Of a DNA stretch of 64,000 bases, positions 1 to 8,947 are shown piece by piece. Made by a program: the position numbers and the translations under genes. The DNA is taken from contig NZ_JAHXPT010000004.1 of the NCBI RefSeq assembly GCF_019431045.1, positions 1 through 64,000 of the forward strand, written 5' to 3'. This DNA is from Clostridium weizhouense (lineage in GTDB: Bacteria > Bacillota > Clostridia > Clostridiales > Clostridiaceae). The notes beneath the pieces were generated by a model. That model did no database searches. It had not been told where the DNA came from and saw only the letters and a program-made list of their open reading frames with translations. The stretch's first letter is position 1; every line of letters begins with the position of its first letter.

Positions 1-5
1 AGAGC

Positions 6-46
6 AAATTCCATAATAATTTAAAATTAAATTTATTATGGAATTT
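6..46. repeat. 14-bp perfect inverted repeat (hairpin)
   Basis: Positions 6-19 and 33-46 are perfect reverse complements (AAATTCCATAATAA and its complement) separated by 13 A/T bases. It abuts the point where the IS110 transposase fragment at 45-350 loses its reading frame, so it may mark a rearrangement junction or a simple terminator. No function can be assigned from sequence alone. Confidence 0.5.
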
Positions 47-350
47 ATTCAATAATTTTGATAATAACTGTCCGTAATTCAGAGCTTATACCTCTATTTT
101 TCAAATAGTAGGCGATATTCTTCCAGTAATGACCTGTCGGTTCCATACCTACAAGAGTATGAACAGTTCCATATTCTATAGTCAATTCTTTTATGATTTT
201 TAATAGACAATCAAACGATTCTTTGGTATTCTTTATTAGGAATGGTTTCTTTATATATTCTCCATTCACAACAAATTGACCATAGTGGTTATCTTTTGCT
301 ATATCTATTCCTAAGATTAGTGTATTAGGTACCATTATAATATTTTTCAT
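45..350 (-). pseudogene. IS110-family transposase, N-terminal fragment
   Basis: The 101-residue product carries the start of the DEDD (RuvC-like) domain of IS110-family transposases: a GIDIAKDNH motif near residues 14-22 and a GMEPTGHYW motif near residues 68-76. Family members are usually 300-430 residues and carry a second C-terminal domain with a catalytic serine. Here the frame leaves the family sequence after about residue 92 and stops, so the product is truncated and presumably inactive. The C-terminal part is not recognisable in the 44 bases left before the window edge. It is not part of the neighbouring injection locus. Confidence 0.8.
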
Positions 351-363
351 TTAAGTTAATCTC

Positions 364-413
364 CTGTTATAAATATTTTTGTGTTTTGCAATTCACACCT
401 ATATTTATAACAG
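364..413. repeat. 13-bp inverted repeat upstream of the IS110 fragment
   Basis: Positions 364-376 and 401-413 (CTGTTATAAATAT and its complement) can form a hairpin with a 24-nt loop, followed on the plus strand by a run of T. It lies just before the start of the truncated transposase and may belong to the non-coding end of that element, or act as a weak plus-strand terminator. The AT-rich stem makes chance formation possible. Confidence 0.4.
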
Positions 414-639
414 TTTTTTTTATTTCTTACAAAGTTCAAATCTCTTTATTACAGGAATACTTGTATAATCTAGTTGTAACATTTGATAGAAAACTATTTA
501 TCTTTCTAACGAACATTACACTTCTTGTTAATTTTAATATTCTTATTTATTACTCTGCTTATGCCCCGTTAGGGAATATACATTTCATACATAAAATAGT
601 TTTTTATTTAAATTTCATCTAAGGAATCTAACCAAATTA

Positions 640-868
640 AATATAGTTTAGTATAATACTCCTGAATAGAGGATAGATGTAACCTCCTTGGGAAGTTTTT
701 TAGAACTTATACCGGTAAGATAGCGTGTCATTCCATCAGGTAGAATTCTATGTTTAGCTGGTTGGGTTTACATTGGGGAATTACCCGTGTCACAAACAAG
801 GTTATAGACTAACTAATAGATTGGAAGTTCTATTCTATCTCAAATTTTATTTAAAGGAGATGTATACA
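640..868 (+). other. Non-coding left-end region of the second IS110 element (bridge-RNA candidate)
   Basis: This 230-base stretch contains no convincing gene and runs into the ribosome site (AAAGGAGA at 853-860) of the IS110 transposase pseudogene. It is visibly richer in G and C than the surrounding intergenic DNA. In the IS110 family the non-coding end next to the transposase gene is known to be transcribed as a bridge (seeker) RNA that specifies target and donor sites. That this stretch encodes such an RNA is inference from position and composition; no covariance search was possible. Confidence 0.35.
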
Positions 869-2167
869 ATGTCTAAATTTTTTAATAGTCCTATAGTAGG
901 AATTGATATTTCAGCAGATTTTTCATATGTGGCAATACTCGCACCGAATGGTGATATTTATAAGAAATCTTTTAAGATAAAGCATGATGTTAATGGCTTC
1001 AATCACTTAACTAATGAAATAAAAAAAGTGGAAGAAGAGCTTAACATGAAAACTACAATTTTCATGGAGTCCACTGGTGTGTACCACTTATCTCTTTTCC
1101 ACTATCTTATAAAAACTTAGATAACACGTTTGTTATCAATCCACCCATTACTAAGTGTAACAAAAATGAAAACATAAAAAAGTGAAAAATGATAAAAAAT
1201 ATACTTTATCTATTGCAACAATAGGAAAATTTCAAAATATTAAGCTTTCTCAAGGCATTAGCTTAGATATTTTCCTATTGAAAAATCTTATAAGAGAATA
1301 TTATAAGCTTACAGATACATGCTCTGTTTTTAAGAAAAAATTATCTTCTGATTTAAGAGTTATTTTTCCAAGTTACAATACTGTTTTCTCAAACATAATA
1401 ACCAATAATTCAATTGGCATTTTGAAGCGTTATCCAACGCCACAATCAGTCTTAGAAGCACCTAACAAGATATTCTTAATATCCTTATTAACAAATCTAA
1501 GAAAGGTATTGTATAGTCTGAAAAAATATATTCAAAGTTAATTAATGCTGCTAAAGAATCTACTGTTATTGGCTTGCCGTTACACGGTTTAGCGGTAAAA
1601 ATATCAACTTCATTGACATTAATAGAAACTATTGAATCAGAAATAAGTAACTTATTAAATGAAATTAAGACTCTTATAGAATCTAATAATTTTCCAAAAT
1701 CAGTTAAGGATAATATTGAATTCATAAATTTTATTTCAGGTATAGGACAATTAACAGCTATCACACTAATGACTGAAATAGGTGATATTAATCGCTTTCT
1801 TAATCCTAAACACCTTGTTGACTTTTTGGTATTTATAGCTCAGTTAATGAGTCTGGTAAATTTAAAGGTAATCAAAATAAATTTTCAAAACGTGGAACAC
1901 GAATCGGTCGAAGAGCATTCTATGCTGTTGCACTTGAGTCTATAAGAACAAATCGTAATGGAATTCCTATAAATAAAGTTTTATTAGAATGTTATCAAAT
2001 AAAACCTTAAAGGTAAAAAGGCTAAAGTAGCCTTGGTAGCTATAATGCACAAAATTATAAACTATATATTTGCTGTTCTCCGAAATCAAATTCCGTTTGA
2101 ATTAAGAGATCCTAAAATACATAAACAAATGTTTTTAGAAAATAGCCCTTTAAACAAAGCCGCTTAA
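869..2167 (+). pseudogene. IS110-family transposase, disrupted by multiple frameshifts and stops
   Basis: Translation from the ATG at 869, which has a good AAAGGAGA ribosome site, gives an IS110-type start: VGIDISADFS near residues 9-18 and FMESTGVYH near residues 64-72. The first frame stops at 1118-1120. The coding sense resumes in other frames at about 1182-1541 and 1574-1945, where FISGIGQLTAI belongs to the C-terminal Transposase_20-like region. The terminal segment ends at 2165-2167 with residues ENSPLNKAA. Reassembled, the protein would have had roughly 430 residues. At least three disruptions mean it is dead. It lies beside the distal end of the injection locus, where toxin cassettes have been exchanged. 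Confidence 0.85.
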
Positions 2168-2259
2168 TTATATTCCAATATTTGCAATCATTCGTATTTT
2201 AAGATGGTTTATTTCTTATACCTTTTTTGGGGTTCATACTACTAAATATAATCGAAAAA

Positions 2260-2289
2260 CAGGTAAGATTAATTAATTTTTCTTACCTG
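2260..2289 (-). terminator. Rho-independent terminator, probable 3' end of the injection locus
   Basis: A 9-bp stem (CAGGTAAGA at 2260-2268 with its complement at 2281-2289) is followed on the minus strand by TTTTTCG. On the plus strand no T run follows, so it most likely stops minus-strand transcription coming from the locus upstream. It sits beyond the decayed toxin remnant, so the remnant was probably once part of the same transcript. Confidence 0.7.
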
Positions 2290-2460
2290 CTATCTTGACT
2301 TATATATTATTTTTAAGATAATATTCCCTGTATTTGAGTCATAGTACTTATTAAAGAAAAAATCTCACTCTATTTCTTTTTCAGTCTATAATACTTCTAT
2401 CCGTTGATGGCGGCAATCTAATATTCCAAAACTCCCTCTATTATTACATGTAATAATATC

Positions 2461-2711
2461 TCACATTCCAATTGCATTTTGAGGGCTTCCACCAGCTATT
2501 TGATTAGGATCATGTAATGCAACTTGACTCTTAACTGTCTTTCAAATTCATTTTTCAACTCCGAATTATTATTAAGTTTGGGCTTAATATTAAATTTAGG
2601 AACTTCTATAACTGTATTCATTCGTTTATATACATTTTTTACATCTGCCCTTAAAAAAATATGTGGAGTAGCCTCTACATGTACTATTAAAAATGTACTC
2701 CTACAATACAT
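2461..2711 (-). pseudogene. Decayed Ntox15-like polymorphic-toxin C terminus
   Basis: The reading frame 2711-2520 ends in FERQLRV. After a one-base shift the other frame continues VALHDPNQIAGGSPQNAIGM to a TGA at 2461-2463. The LHDPxQIAGG segment closely resembles the HxxD block of the Ntox15 (Tde1-type DNase) toxin family; here the motif reads H-D-P-N, so its final Asp is replaced. Further faint family-like residues continue with in-frame stops to about 2340. The middle of the domain between ERQLR and the HxxD block appears deleted. I read this as a displaced, inactivated toxin cassette left downstream of the active VgrG end. The assignment rests on remembered family sequence. Confidence 0.6.
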
Positions 2712-2727
2712 GCATTCATGTTACATT

Positions 2728-3135
2728 TTATCTATTCTTACATTTTTTAGTATTGATAAGTATAACTATAATGAATATTATGCATAATACTCCTACTAAT
2801 CCAATACTTAAAATATATAAATCTATCAAATACTTATTATTTTCTTGAGAAACACTTTTAAGTATGCCAACTATTAATGCAAATAAATTAATAGGTCCTA
2901 TGCATATATATGATATCAAACCAACTATGGACATTTTATTATAATCAAATGAATGTACAAACTTATCTCTTGATATAGATTTTGCAATAAGAATATCTGC
3001 AAATAAATTGTTTTTTATAGTTATATATTTTTTCCATTTACTGTTTGGGAAATAAGCTGAGCATGTCCTACATTCATCATTAAACAATAAGAAAAAGAAT
3101 ATAGTTACAACTATATTTACTATTTTAATTTGCAT
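2728..3135 (-). CDS. Small membrane protein, candidate immunity partner of the upstream VgrG
   Basis: The 135-residue product has a hydrophobic N-terminal segment (about residues 5-18) and two further membrane segments (about 70-92 and 104-128), and ends in a basic tail (KKCKNR). I recognise no family. Its start codon lies inside the end of the preceding VgrG-like gene, an 11-base overlap, so the two are translationally coupled. A small membrane protein overlapping the 3' end of a toxin-bearing spike gene is the usual position of an immunity gene. A structural or chaperone role is equally open. Confidence 0.7.
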   Translation of the reverse strand: MQIKIVNIVVTIFFFLLFNDECRTCSAYFPNSKWKKYITIKNNLFADILIAKSISRDKFVHSFDYNKMSIVGLISYICIGPINLFALIVGILKSVSQENNKYLIDLYILSIGLVGVLCIIFIIVILINTKKCKNR

Positions 3136-5239
3136 TTGGAACTTCTTCCTTTCTTTGTGTTATCTCATTATACTTTTCTTTTACAAATTTACTTCCCATG
3201 CTAATGACTGTATCAATTCCAGATATTTTTGCTCCCCATATTACACCACCTTTTACAGCTTTTACTCCATCAGTAACATATAATCTATTCCAAAAATGCA
3301 ATGTTGGCTTATATCCATCTCCGCCTAATTTACCAGTCAACATACCTATCCCAATTCCTTTGGCAATATCTTTCGCATCACCACCATTTAATGCTGCTTG
3401 CGTTCCTCCAATTGCTCCATTTATAGCTATTTGACCTTCTACTCCTATAGGAGTAGCAGCAAAAGCACCACTTAACGCCCCACCACAAGCAGCTATTACC
3501 GTTTGATATGGATCAACTTTGGAAATATCTCCTCCATTTGTTGCTAACTGACACCCAACATCTACACTTGCTGATACAACTGCACCTAAAACTGCACATG
3601 CAACTACTGCTCCTCCTACAGGAGATGCTACTGCAACAGCTGCAACTACTGCTACTGTTGCAACTACTGCTAAAGCTCCTACAGCTAGTTTTTTCCAATT
3701 AAATCCTTTCTTTTCTTCCTTTGGTGGTTCTGGCTCAGGTATTTTTCCTGCTTGTGGCTCATCCTCAAAATCTGGATAAGGTTCGCTAGAGCTTCCATTC
3801 TTAATTACATTATCAGAAAAGAAATTCAAATCTGTTTCTAAAGAAAATCCACTTTGTGTATTAGTTTTTAATGCATTTATTTGGCTTACACCATTTATCT
3901 TAACATTTTTTGGTGTTTTCATTATTATTTCAGAATCTGCACTTAATGTCAATTTCTTTGGACTTGTTATTTTTATTCCTACATTATCATCAATACTTAT
4001 ACTTATTGGTGATGCACTTCCACCCTTAATATTTAGTGCTGATGGTGTCATTTCTAACTCACTACCATGCTCTGTTCCAAAGTATCTTTTTGTTGTATCA
4101 CTTGTTTTAGCACAGCTACTTCCATTACTTCTTACACACCCTGAAACTAGTGGTTCATTTCCACTTTCATCTGGAAAATATAATCTTGCACTTGTTCCTA
4201 CTACTGGCATTGAGTACATGGCATTCCCTGTTGGTGGAGCATACTTAAACCATGAACCTTCCCCTTTATCTTGTTTTTTATCTATATTAAGATGAAGTTT
4301 TACTTCTTCTCCTTGAACATCTAATATTTTTCCTTCAAGTGATCCTCCACATAAAAGTGAATTATATATTTTTGTTTGCCATACTCCATTTTTTCTTCTT
4401 AATTTATATTTATAAATTATTTCATCTTGGTATTTAAAAGCCTCATAATCACTAACATATACATCCTTTTGCTTGAAATAAATATTGTCTCCTATATTAT
4501 ATCTTTCTCTACTCTTTATCTCATAGTAGAAATAGTCTGTATCATGAAAACCTAAATCATATCCACCTGATTTATAAAATGTTTTTAAATCTTTGGTGGC
4601 TTTATATGCTATATTATCTTGTAGTTCATAATTTTCTCCATTATTTATTCCAAAATATAATAGATTATTTGAATCTATTATATCACAATATATTTCTGAC
4701 TTTAACTCACTTGCTATTCTTCTTAAAAAGTCCCAATCTGTTTCTTTATATTGAAATATTGGCTTTTCTATTGCTTGTCCTTCTTCTATACATTGAACAA
4801 AACCAAACCCAGAATAATCTTTTAATATTGTTCCTATAAGTTCATCATATGTCATGTTAACATTTTGAAATGATCTGCTTTTTTCTTTTATATCAATCTC
4901 TGAACTTCTTGATATTCCTTCTATTTCTATATAGTATAAACCATCTTTATTTGTTGTCTTTATATTTTCTACTAATCCATTAAAAACTACTACACTTTTA
5001 CTTATATCTACATTATTAATATCTACTTCTAAATTATTATTTTCATCTTCTTTTTCTTCATAAACTATTATTTCATCTTTAGTTGAAGCTTCTATAGAAT
5101 ATTTAAAATTAATACTATCATCTAATAAGCATTTTAAATATAATTTTCCATGTTCATTAGGTAAATGTGTAACTTTAATATCTTCTACATGCAATAATTT
5201 ATAAGGAGATTTAATCCTTAATGCATGAACTGCTCCCAT
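3125..5239 (-). CDS. VgrG-like spike protein with C-terminal hydrophobic extension
   Basis: The 704-residue product begins with a gp27-like hub domain (about 1-290, containing FQYKETDWDFLRRIA, the block typical of VgrG and GpD proteins). A gp5-like OB fold (about 300-375) and a short beta-helix-like repeat region (about 390-460) follow. An acidic, proline-rich linker (about 485-510) leads to an Ala/Val-rich hydrophobic stretch (about 515-560) and a Gly/Ala-rich region to about 640. The last 60 residues are unrecognised. The shape matches an evolved VgrG carrying an effector. The long hydrophobic and glycine-rich part suggests a membrane-inserting or pre-toxin segment, with no recognisable enzyme. 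The PAAR-like gene lies 38 bases upstream, and a small membrane protein gene overlaps its 3' end. Confidence 0.85.
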   Translation of the reverse strand: MGAVHALRIKSPYKLLHVEDIKVTHLPNEHGKLYLKCLLDDSINFKYSIEASTKDEIIVYEEKEDENNNLEVDINNVDISKSVVVFNGLVENIKTTNKDGLYYIEIEGISRSSEIDIKEKSRSFQNVNMTYDELIGTILKDYSGFGFVQCIEEGQAIEKPIFQYKETDWDFLRRIASELKSEIYCDIIDSNNLLYFGINNGENYELQDNIAYKATKDLKTFYKSGGYDLGFHDTDYFYYEIKSRERYNIGDNIYFKQKDVYVSDYEAFKYQDEIIYKYKLRRKNGVWQTKIYNSLLCGGSLEGKILDVQGEEVKLHLNIDKKQDKGEGSWFKYAPPTGNAMYSMPVVGTSARLYFPDESGNEPLVSGCVRSNGSSCAKTSDTTKRYFGTEHGSELEMTPSALNIKGGSASPISISIDDNVGIKITSPKKLTLSADSEIIMKTPKNVKINGVSQINALKTNTQSGFSLETDLNFFSDNVIKNGSSSEPYPDFEDEPQAGKIPEPEPPKEEKKGFNWKKLAVGALAVVATVAVVAAVAVASPVGGAVVACAVLGAVVSASVDVGCQLATNGGDISKVDPYQTVIAACGGALSGAFAATPIGVEGQIAINGAIGGTQAALNGGDAKDIAKGIGIGMLTGKLGGDGYKPTLHFWNRLYVTDGVKAVKGGVIWGAKISGIDTVISMGSKFVKEKYNEITQRKEEVPNAN

Positions 5240-5277
5240 CCTCTATATTCCCCCTATTTTTTAATACTTTAGTTACT

Positions 5278-5670
5278 CTATTCTTCTTGTCCTGTAGTTA
5301 CAAAGGTTATTTTTCCACCATATTTACATACCAAAAATGAATCTGTTGTTAATGCTTCTTCTCCTCTGACTAATGTATCTTCCTTAGTTTGCATCCAATC
5401 CTTTAATATTTTAACCTGACACTTCTTTCCCACAGCATTGTTACCATTCATGTCTATTACCGCAACATCTCCATCACCTGCTGGACAATCTCCTTTGCAT
5501 ACTCCAAAATATTTTATATTTTTTTCTACAATATTATCTTTCTTATTCATCATAGGTTTTTCACTTGCGTAAGATCCATGACTATTAGGAAGATTTATAT
5601 GCCTTTGATTAGAGCCCTTATCGCATACCATTTTAGCACCTCTTACAATGTAATATTTTTCATCTGCCAC
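5278..5670 (-). CDS. PAAR-like tip protein (DUF4280 family)
   Basis: The 130-residue product starts at a GTG preceded by an AAGGAGG ribosome site. It shows the layout of the DUF4280 PAAR-like family: an N-terminal V-x-GA-x-M-x-C block, a central FGVCKGDCPAG cysteine block, and a C-terminal block with S-F-L-V-C-x-x-GG-x-I followed by GQ. Known PAAR-like proteins sharpen the VgrG spike and can carry effectors. This one is a bare domain without a toxin extension. Its position directly before the evolved VgrG suggests the pair forms a tip and spike. Confidence 0.85.
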   Translation of the reverse strand: MADEKYYIVRGAKMVCDKGSNQRHINLPNSHGSYASEKPMMNKKDNIVEKNIKYFGVCKGDCPAGDGDVAVIDMNGNNAVGKKCQVKILKDWMQTKEDTLVRGEEALTTDSFLVCKYGGKITFVTTGQEE

Positions 5671-5685
5671 TTTTTAATCCCTCCT

Positions 5686-6210
5686 TTATTCAACTTCTAA
5701 TTTTTCTAATGATATTCCTCTTGGCTTTCTTCTTAGTAAACTTTCAGCAACATCTAATCTAACTACTATTAGAGTTTTTTCACTTTCTTTTATTCTAAAT
5801 ATCTTTTTTCCTTCAATATTTTTCTTATTAAGAACTATCTTTTTGACTATTGTTTTATTTAAATTAAATTCTGATTTTTCACTTAATGCTTCTATATCTT
5901 CAAATATAGGAAGATAATAATTTTCTTGTCTATCCCGTTTAGAATCTATTAGTGGTAAAATCTTTAAAATAATATCAGTGTCATATTTAGAAATAATCTT
6001 CATTATTTTTTCAGATATTAAAAATAATTGCTTATCTAACACATCTAAATATTCACATCTTTCCTCTGCTGTAACTTGAAATATAATTACATCATCAATT
6101 TTATCAGCATTTAATCTATTTATATTTCTTATATTTATTTTATAAAATATATCCTTAAGTCTCGGAGTATTAGTATATCTTTCATCCTGCTTTAATAAAA
6201 AATAATCCAT
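5686..6210 (-). CDS. Unrecognised 174-aa protein, Imm11-like C-terminal block
   Basis: The start is the ATG with GGGAGG ribosome site. No catalytic motif or membrane segment is visible. The final part (IFRIKESEKTLIVV...GISLEKLEV) recalls the end of DUF1629/Imm11-type proteins, found as immunity proteins and as effector-linked accessory proteins. That resemblance is weak and from memory. It lies between the 198-residue protein and the PAAR-like gene, 15 bases upstream of the latter, so an adaptor, chaperone or immunity role for spike loading is reasonable. I would not assign a function. Confidence 0.7.
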   Translation of the reverse strand: MDYFLLKQDERYTNTPRLKDIFYKINIRNINRLNADKIDDVIIFQVTAEERCEYLDVLDKQLFLISEKIMKIISKYDTDIILKILPLIDSKRDRQENYYLPIFEDIEALSEKSEFNLNKTIVKKIVLNKKNIEGKKIFRIKESEKTLIVVRLDVAESLLRRKPRGISLEKLEVE

Positions 6211-6228
6211 AATATCCTCCCATCTAAA

Positions 6229-6825
6229 TTAATTATTCTCATATATTATTTCTGCACTATCCATTAACTCTCCAGCAAGAATTTTTATATTGCTACTTTT
6301 TTTCATAATTTTATAAGAATCAAATTCTATAAATTTACTTACTAATTGTTTTAAAAATTCAACTGCTAAAATATGATATTTATCTGCTTCATCTAAAATA
6401 ATATATTCTACATCCATATCTGTTATAGTTCTTCCATATTCCATTTTTCTATTCTTTAAATTTGATTCAAGTTCAAAAAGAGAATTATATAAAAAATCTA
6501 ATTCTATATTTATTGAACATTCTTGTTTATCTAAAAACCAATTTTCATCATATAAATCAATTCTAACTTCCCCTTTTTTTTTAATAATACTTGACCTTAG
6601 AAAAGAGAAATAAATATACGCAACCTGCCCTTTTAAGTTATCCTTTTGCATAGATATGCACTTTTCACATACTAAATTAAATTTTTCAATTAATTTAGTA
6701 TCAATATCATCTTTATTATTTCTATAAAATTCATCAATTCTAATGAAATCCTTAACCCAATTATTATCAACATATTTCACTTTAAATTCTTCTAATATTT
6801 TATCTTTATCTGGATACTTAATCAT
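6229..6825 (-). CDS. Unrecognised 198-aa probable helical protein of the spike module
   Basis: The product is charged and looks mostly helical, with no signal peptide, membrane segment or known motif. It starts 2 bases after the stop of the compact VgrG gene, so translation is probably coupled. Its position between two VgrG genes and the PAAR-like gene suggests a spike-associated adaptor or a structural part of the baseplate. This is inference from neighbourhood only. Confidence 0.7.
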   Translation of the reverse strand: MIKYPDKDKILEEFKVKYVDNNWVKDFIRIDEFYRNNKDDIDTKLIEKFNLVCEKCISMQKDNLKGQVAYIYFSFLRSSIIKKKGEVRIDLYDENWFLDKQECSINIELDFLYNSLFELESNLKNRKMEYGRTITDMDVEYIILDEADKYHILAVEFLKQLVSKFIEFDSYKIMKKSSNIKILAGELMDSAEIIYENN

Positions 6826-6827
6826 AA

Positions 6828-8240
6828 TTACTCAATTTTAACCTTTCCCCCACTCATTGTTACATCATCTTTTATACTTAAATTAGCTGAATTTTGAGTT
6901 AAATCAACACCTGAATCTCCACTTATAGATACTTTAGCTTTTCCATTTATTTCAATATCATCTTGTGCATCTAATATTATCTTTTTATTACTAATTATTT
7001 CTATTCCTCCATCATCACTCATCTTGACCATCATTCCATTTCCACCCATTATGTTAACTGCACCTGGTTCCATAACAAGTTGTTTACCATACTTTGTGCT
7101 AATACTCTTTACTGATGGATCGCCTCTTTTTTCTGTATCTCTACTCTTTAAATTAACTGAACTTGTAACATAAGCATTTTTTTCTATATTATCTGGGAAA
7201 TAAAGCCTTATAGCATCTCCTTTTTCTGGCATACAATACCATCCAGTGCCATCTTCTGATGAAAATACTGTTGAATATGAAAACCATCTTTCAGTTCCAG
7301 AATTTTTACATCCATCTATTTCTAAATTAACTTTTACAACATCATTTTTCGTATCTAATATTGTTCCACTAAGAGAAATCCCTACGATTTTATTGTTATA
7401 AATTCTTCCAATCTTCATTCCCTTTTCATCTCTTAACTTATATTTATTAGAAATAATACTATTATGCATTTCAATTTCTACTTCGTATACATATAGATTT
7501 CTTCCTTTAAATGTAATAGATTCACATAAATTCAAAATTTTATTTGTTACAACTTCATAAGTTATTAAATTCATATCATCTAAATCATCTATCCCTTTTG
7601 CTTCTTTAACCTTGTATTCTCTAAGTTCCTTTTTAATTGAATAATTAAATTCATCTAAAGAATATGTTGTAACCCTTTCACATCTACCTATTGAATACTT
7701 TATGTCTCCTAATTGGCATTCAGGTACTATCCATACATTAAAATATGAGGCTAATCTCTTAATAAATTCCCAATCAGTTTCTTTATATTGAACAATAAAA
7801 GTATCAATTTTGGATGTAGTTGTAATATCATCTAATATTTGAACATTATCATAATCTAAATTAACAGTATTTATAACATCTCTATAAGTACTATTTCCAT
7901 TCTGAAATGTTCTGTTTTTTTCTTTAATATCCATTAAAAAAGTTTGACTTAAAGCTTCAATTTCTAATATTCTAATATCATTAAGCATGTTAATACTTAT
8001 ATTGGTAATAAGACCTTGAAATAAATCTTTAATATTATTTTTATCATCTTTTATAGATATTTTTATAAAGCTCTCATCATTAGCACTTTCAACATACTTA
8101 TCACCTTGATTTGCATCAATAATCCCCTTAATATAAAGTTTGGCATGCTCATTAATTCTACGTTCTATTTTTAAATCATTTATTTTTATAAATTCATAAT
8201 TTGATACTATAATATCTCCATAAGTATAAACATAATCCAT
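6828..8240 (-). CDS. VgrG-like spike protein, compact form
   Basis: I chose the ATG at 8240 because GGAG lies 9 bases upstream; an in-frame TTG at 8255 and two ATGs between are alternatives. The roughly 470-residue product has a gp27-like hub (with VQYKETDWEFIKRLA), a gp5-like OB fold (with WYCMPEKGDAIRLYFP), and a short beta-helix that stops without an extension. It is therefore a basic spike without a fused effector. It resembles the 704-residue VgrG across the shared domains, as expected for an ancestral or housekeeping copy alongside an evolved one. The two could form mixed trimers or serve alternative tips. Confidence 0.85.
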   Translation of the reverse strand: MDYVYTYGDIIVSNYEFIKINDLKIERRINEHAKLYIKGIIDANQGDKYVESANDESFIKISIKDDKNNIKDLFQGLITNISINMLNDIRILEIEALSQTFLMDIKEKNRTFQNGNSTYRDVINTVNLDYDNVQILDDITTTSKIDTFIVQYKETDWEFIKRLASYFNVWIVPECQLGDIKYSIGRCERVTTYSLDEFNYSIKKELREYKVKEAKGIDDLDDMNLITYEVVTNKILNLCESITFKGRNLYVYEVEIEMHNSIISNKYKLRDEKGMKIGRIYNNKIVGISLSGTILDTKNDVVKVNLEIDGCKNSGTERWFSYSTVFSSEDGTGWYCMPEKGDAIRLYFPDNIEKNAYVTSSVNLKSRDTEKRGDPSVKSISTKYGKQLVMEPGAVNIMGGNGMMVKMSDDGGIEIISNKKIILDAQDDIEINGKAKVSISGDSGVDLTQNSANLSIKDDVTMSGGKVKIE

Positions 8241-8287
8241 CTTCATCATCTCCAATACTTTTTTTACTTTACATATTAATAGTAAAA

Positions 8288-8872
8288 TTATTTCTTTTTA
8301 ATTACAGTTATCTTTTTTAAAACTTCAAAAATAATATCTCTCCATTCTTTATATTCTCTGTAACGGCAACAAAAAGTTCCCATTAATGTTTTTTCCTCAA
8401 ATTCAAGAAAAAACATTATGTTATATAAAGAATCATCTATCGCATAACTTTTAAAATCAAAGAATCCAATGTTTTTAGAATCAACTTCTAAAACCCCATC
8501 TTCATAAAATACATTAGCAGGATTTGTTTTTCTTATAACCATTTTCATTCCATTTTTTAATTCTTCAACATGTTCTTCATCTAATGGACTATCTATAAAA
8601 TTTAATGTTATTGCAATACTTCCATCTTCATTGCATTTAATTATTTCTGGTCTACTTTCTGATGGATATTTAAGCTTTCTTGCTTCCATAGGCATATCTT
8701 CAAATGTATTTGGTATGTACATTTTTAAAGCTCCATCAAAAAATTCTGTTTCTTCAAACTCATAAAATTTGTTGTTTATCTTAACTAACCCATTTGTAAT
8801 ATCTTTCCTCAGTTCTTTTTCTTCTGCTGCATTGATAAAATCTAATATTTTTTCATCTACTCTTTGATCCAT
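8288..8872 (-). CDS. Unrecognised 194-aa protein, possibly DcrB-like
   Basis: The first ATG (8881) follows directly on GGGAGG, so the ATG at 8872 is the better-spaced start. The product has no membrane segment or signal peptide. Its ending (GTFCCRYREYKEWRDIIFEVLKKI) resembles the close of DcrB/PsbP-like (DUF1795) domains, which occur in type VI secretion loci as effector chaperones. That is a weak, remembered resemblance. It sits between the JAMM peptidase and the compact VgrG gene, a fitting place for a loading chaperone. Confidence 0.65.
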   Translation of the reverse strand: MDQRVDEKILDFINAAEEKELRKDITNGLVKINNKFYEFEETEFFDGALKMYIPNTFEDMPMEARKLKYPSESRPEIIKCNEDGSIAITLNFIDSPLDEEHVEELKNGMKMVIRKTNPANVFYEDGVLEVDSKNIGFFDFKSYAIDDSLYNIMFFLEFEEKTLMGTFCCRYREYKEWRDIIFEVLKKITVIKKK

Positions 8873-8947
8873 ATTTTTCATCCTCCCATAACTTTATATA
8901 ACTTTCATGAAAATTAATTATCTCCATGATTACTTAAAAACTTTTTC

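Noticed and set aside
386-622. 78-residue plus-strand reading frame near the IS110 fragment
   Set aside because: It starts within a hairpin and lacks a ribosome site; the residues look like translated AT-rich non-coding DNA.
1462-1764. Minus-strand 100-residue reading frame
   Set aside because: It lies antisense to the broken IS110 transposase and has no start signals or family match.
3508-3702. Leu/Gln-rich plus-strand reading frame
   Set aside because: It is antisense to the Ala/Val/Gly-rich part of the VgrG gene; the odd composition follows from that repeat-like region, and no ribosome site is present.
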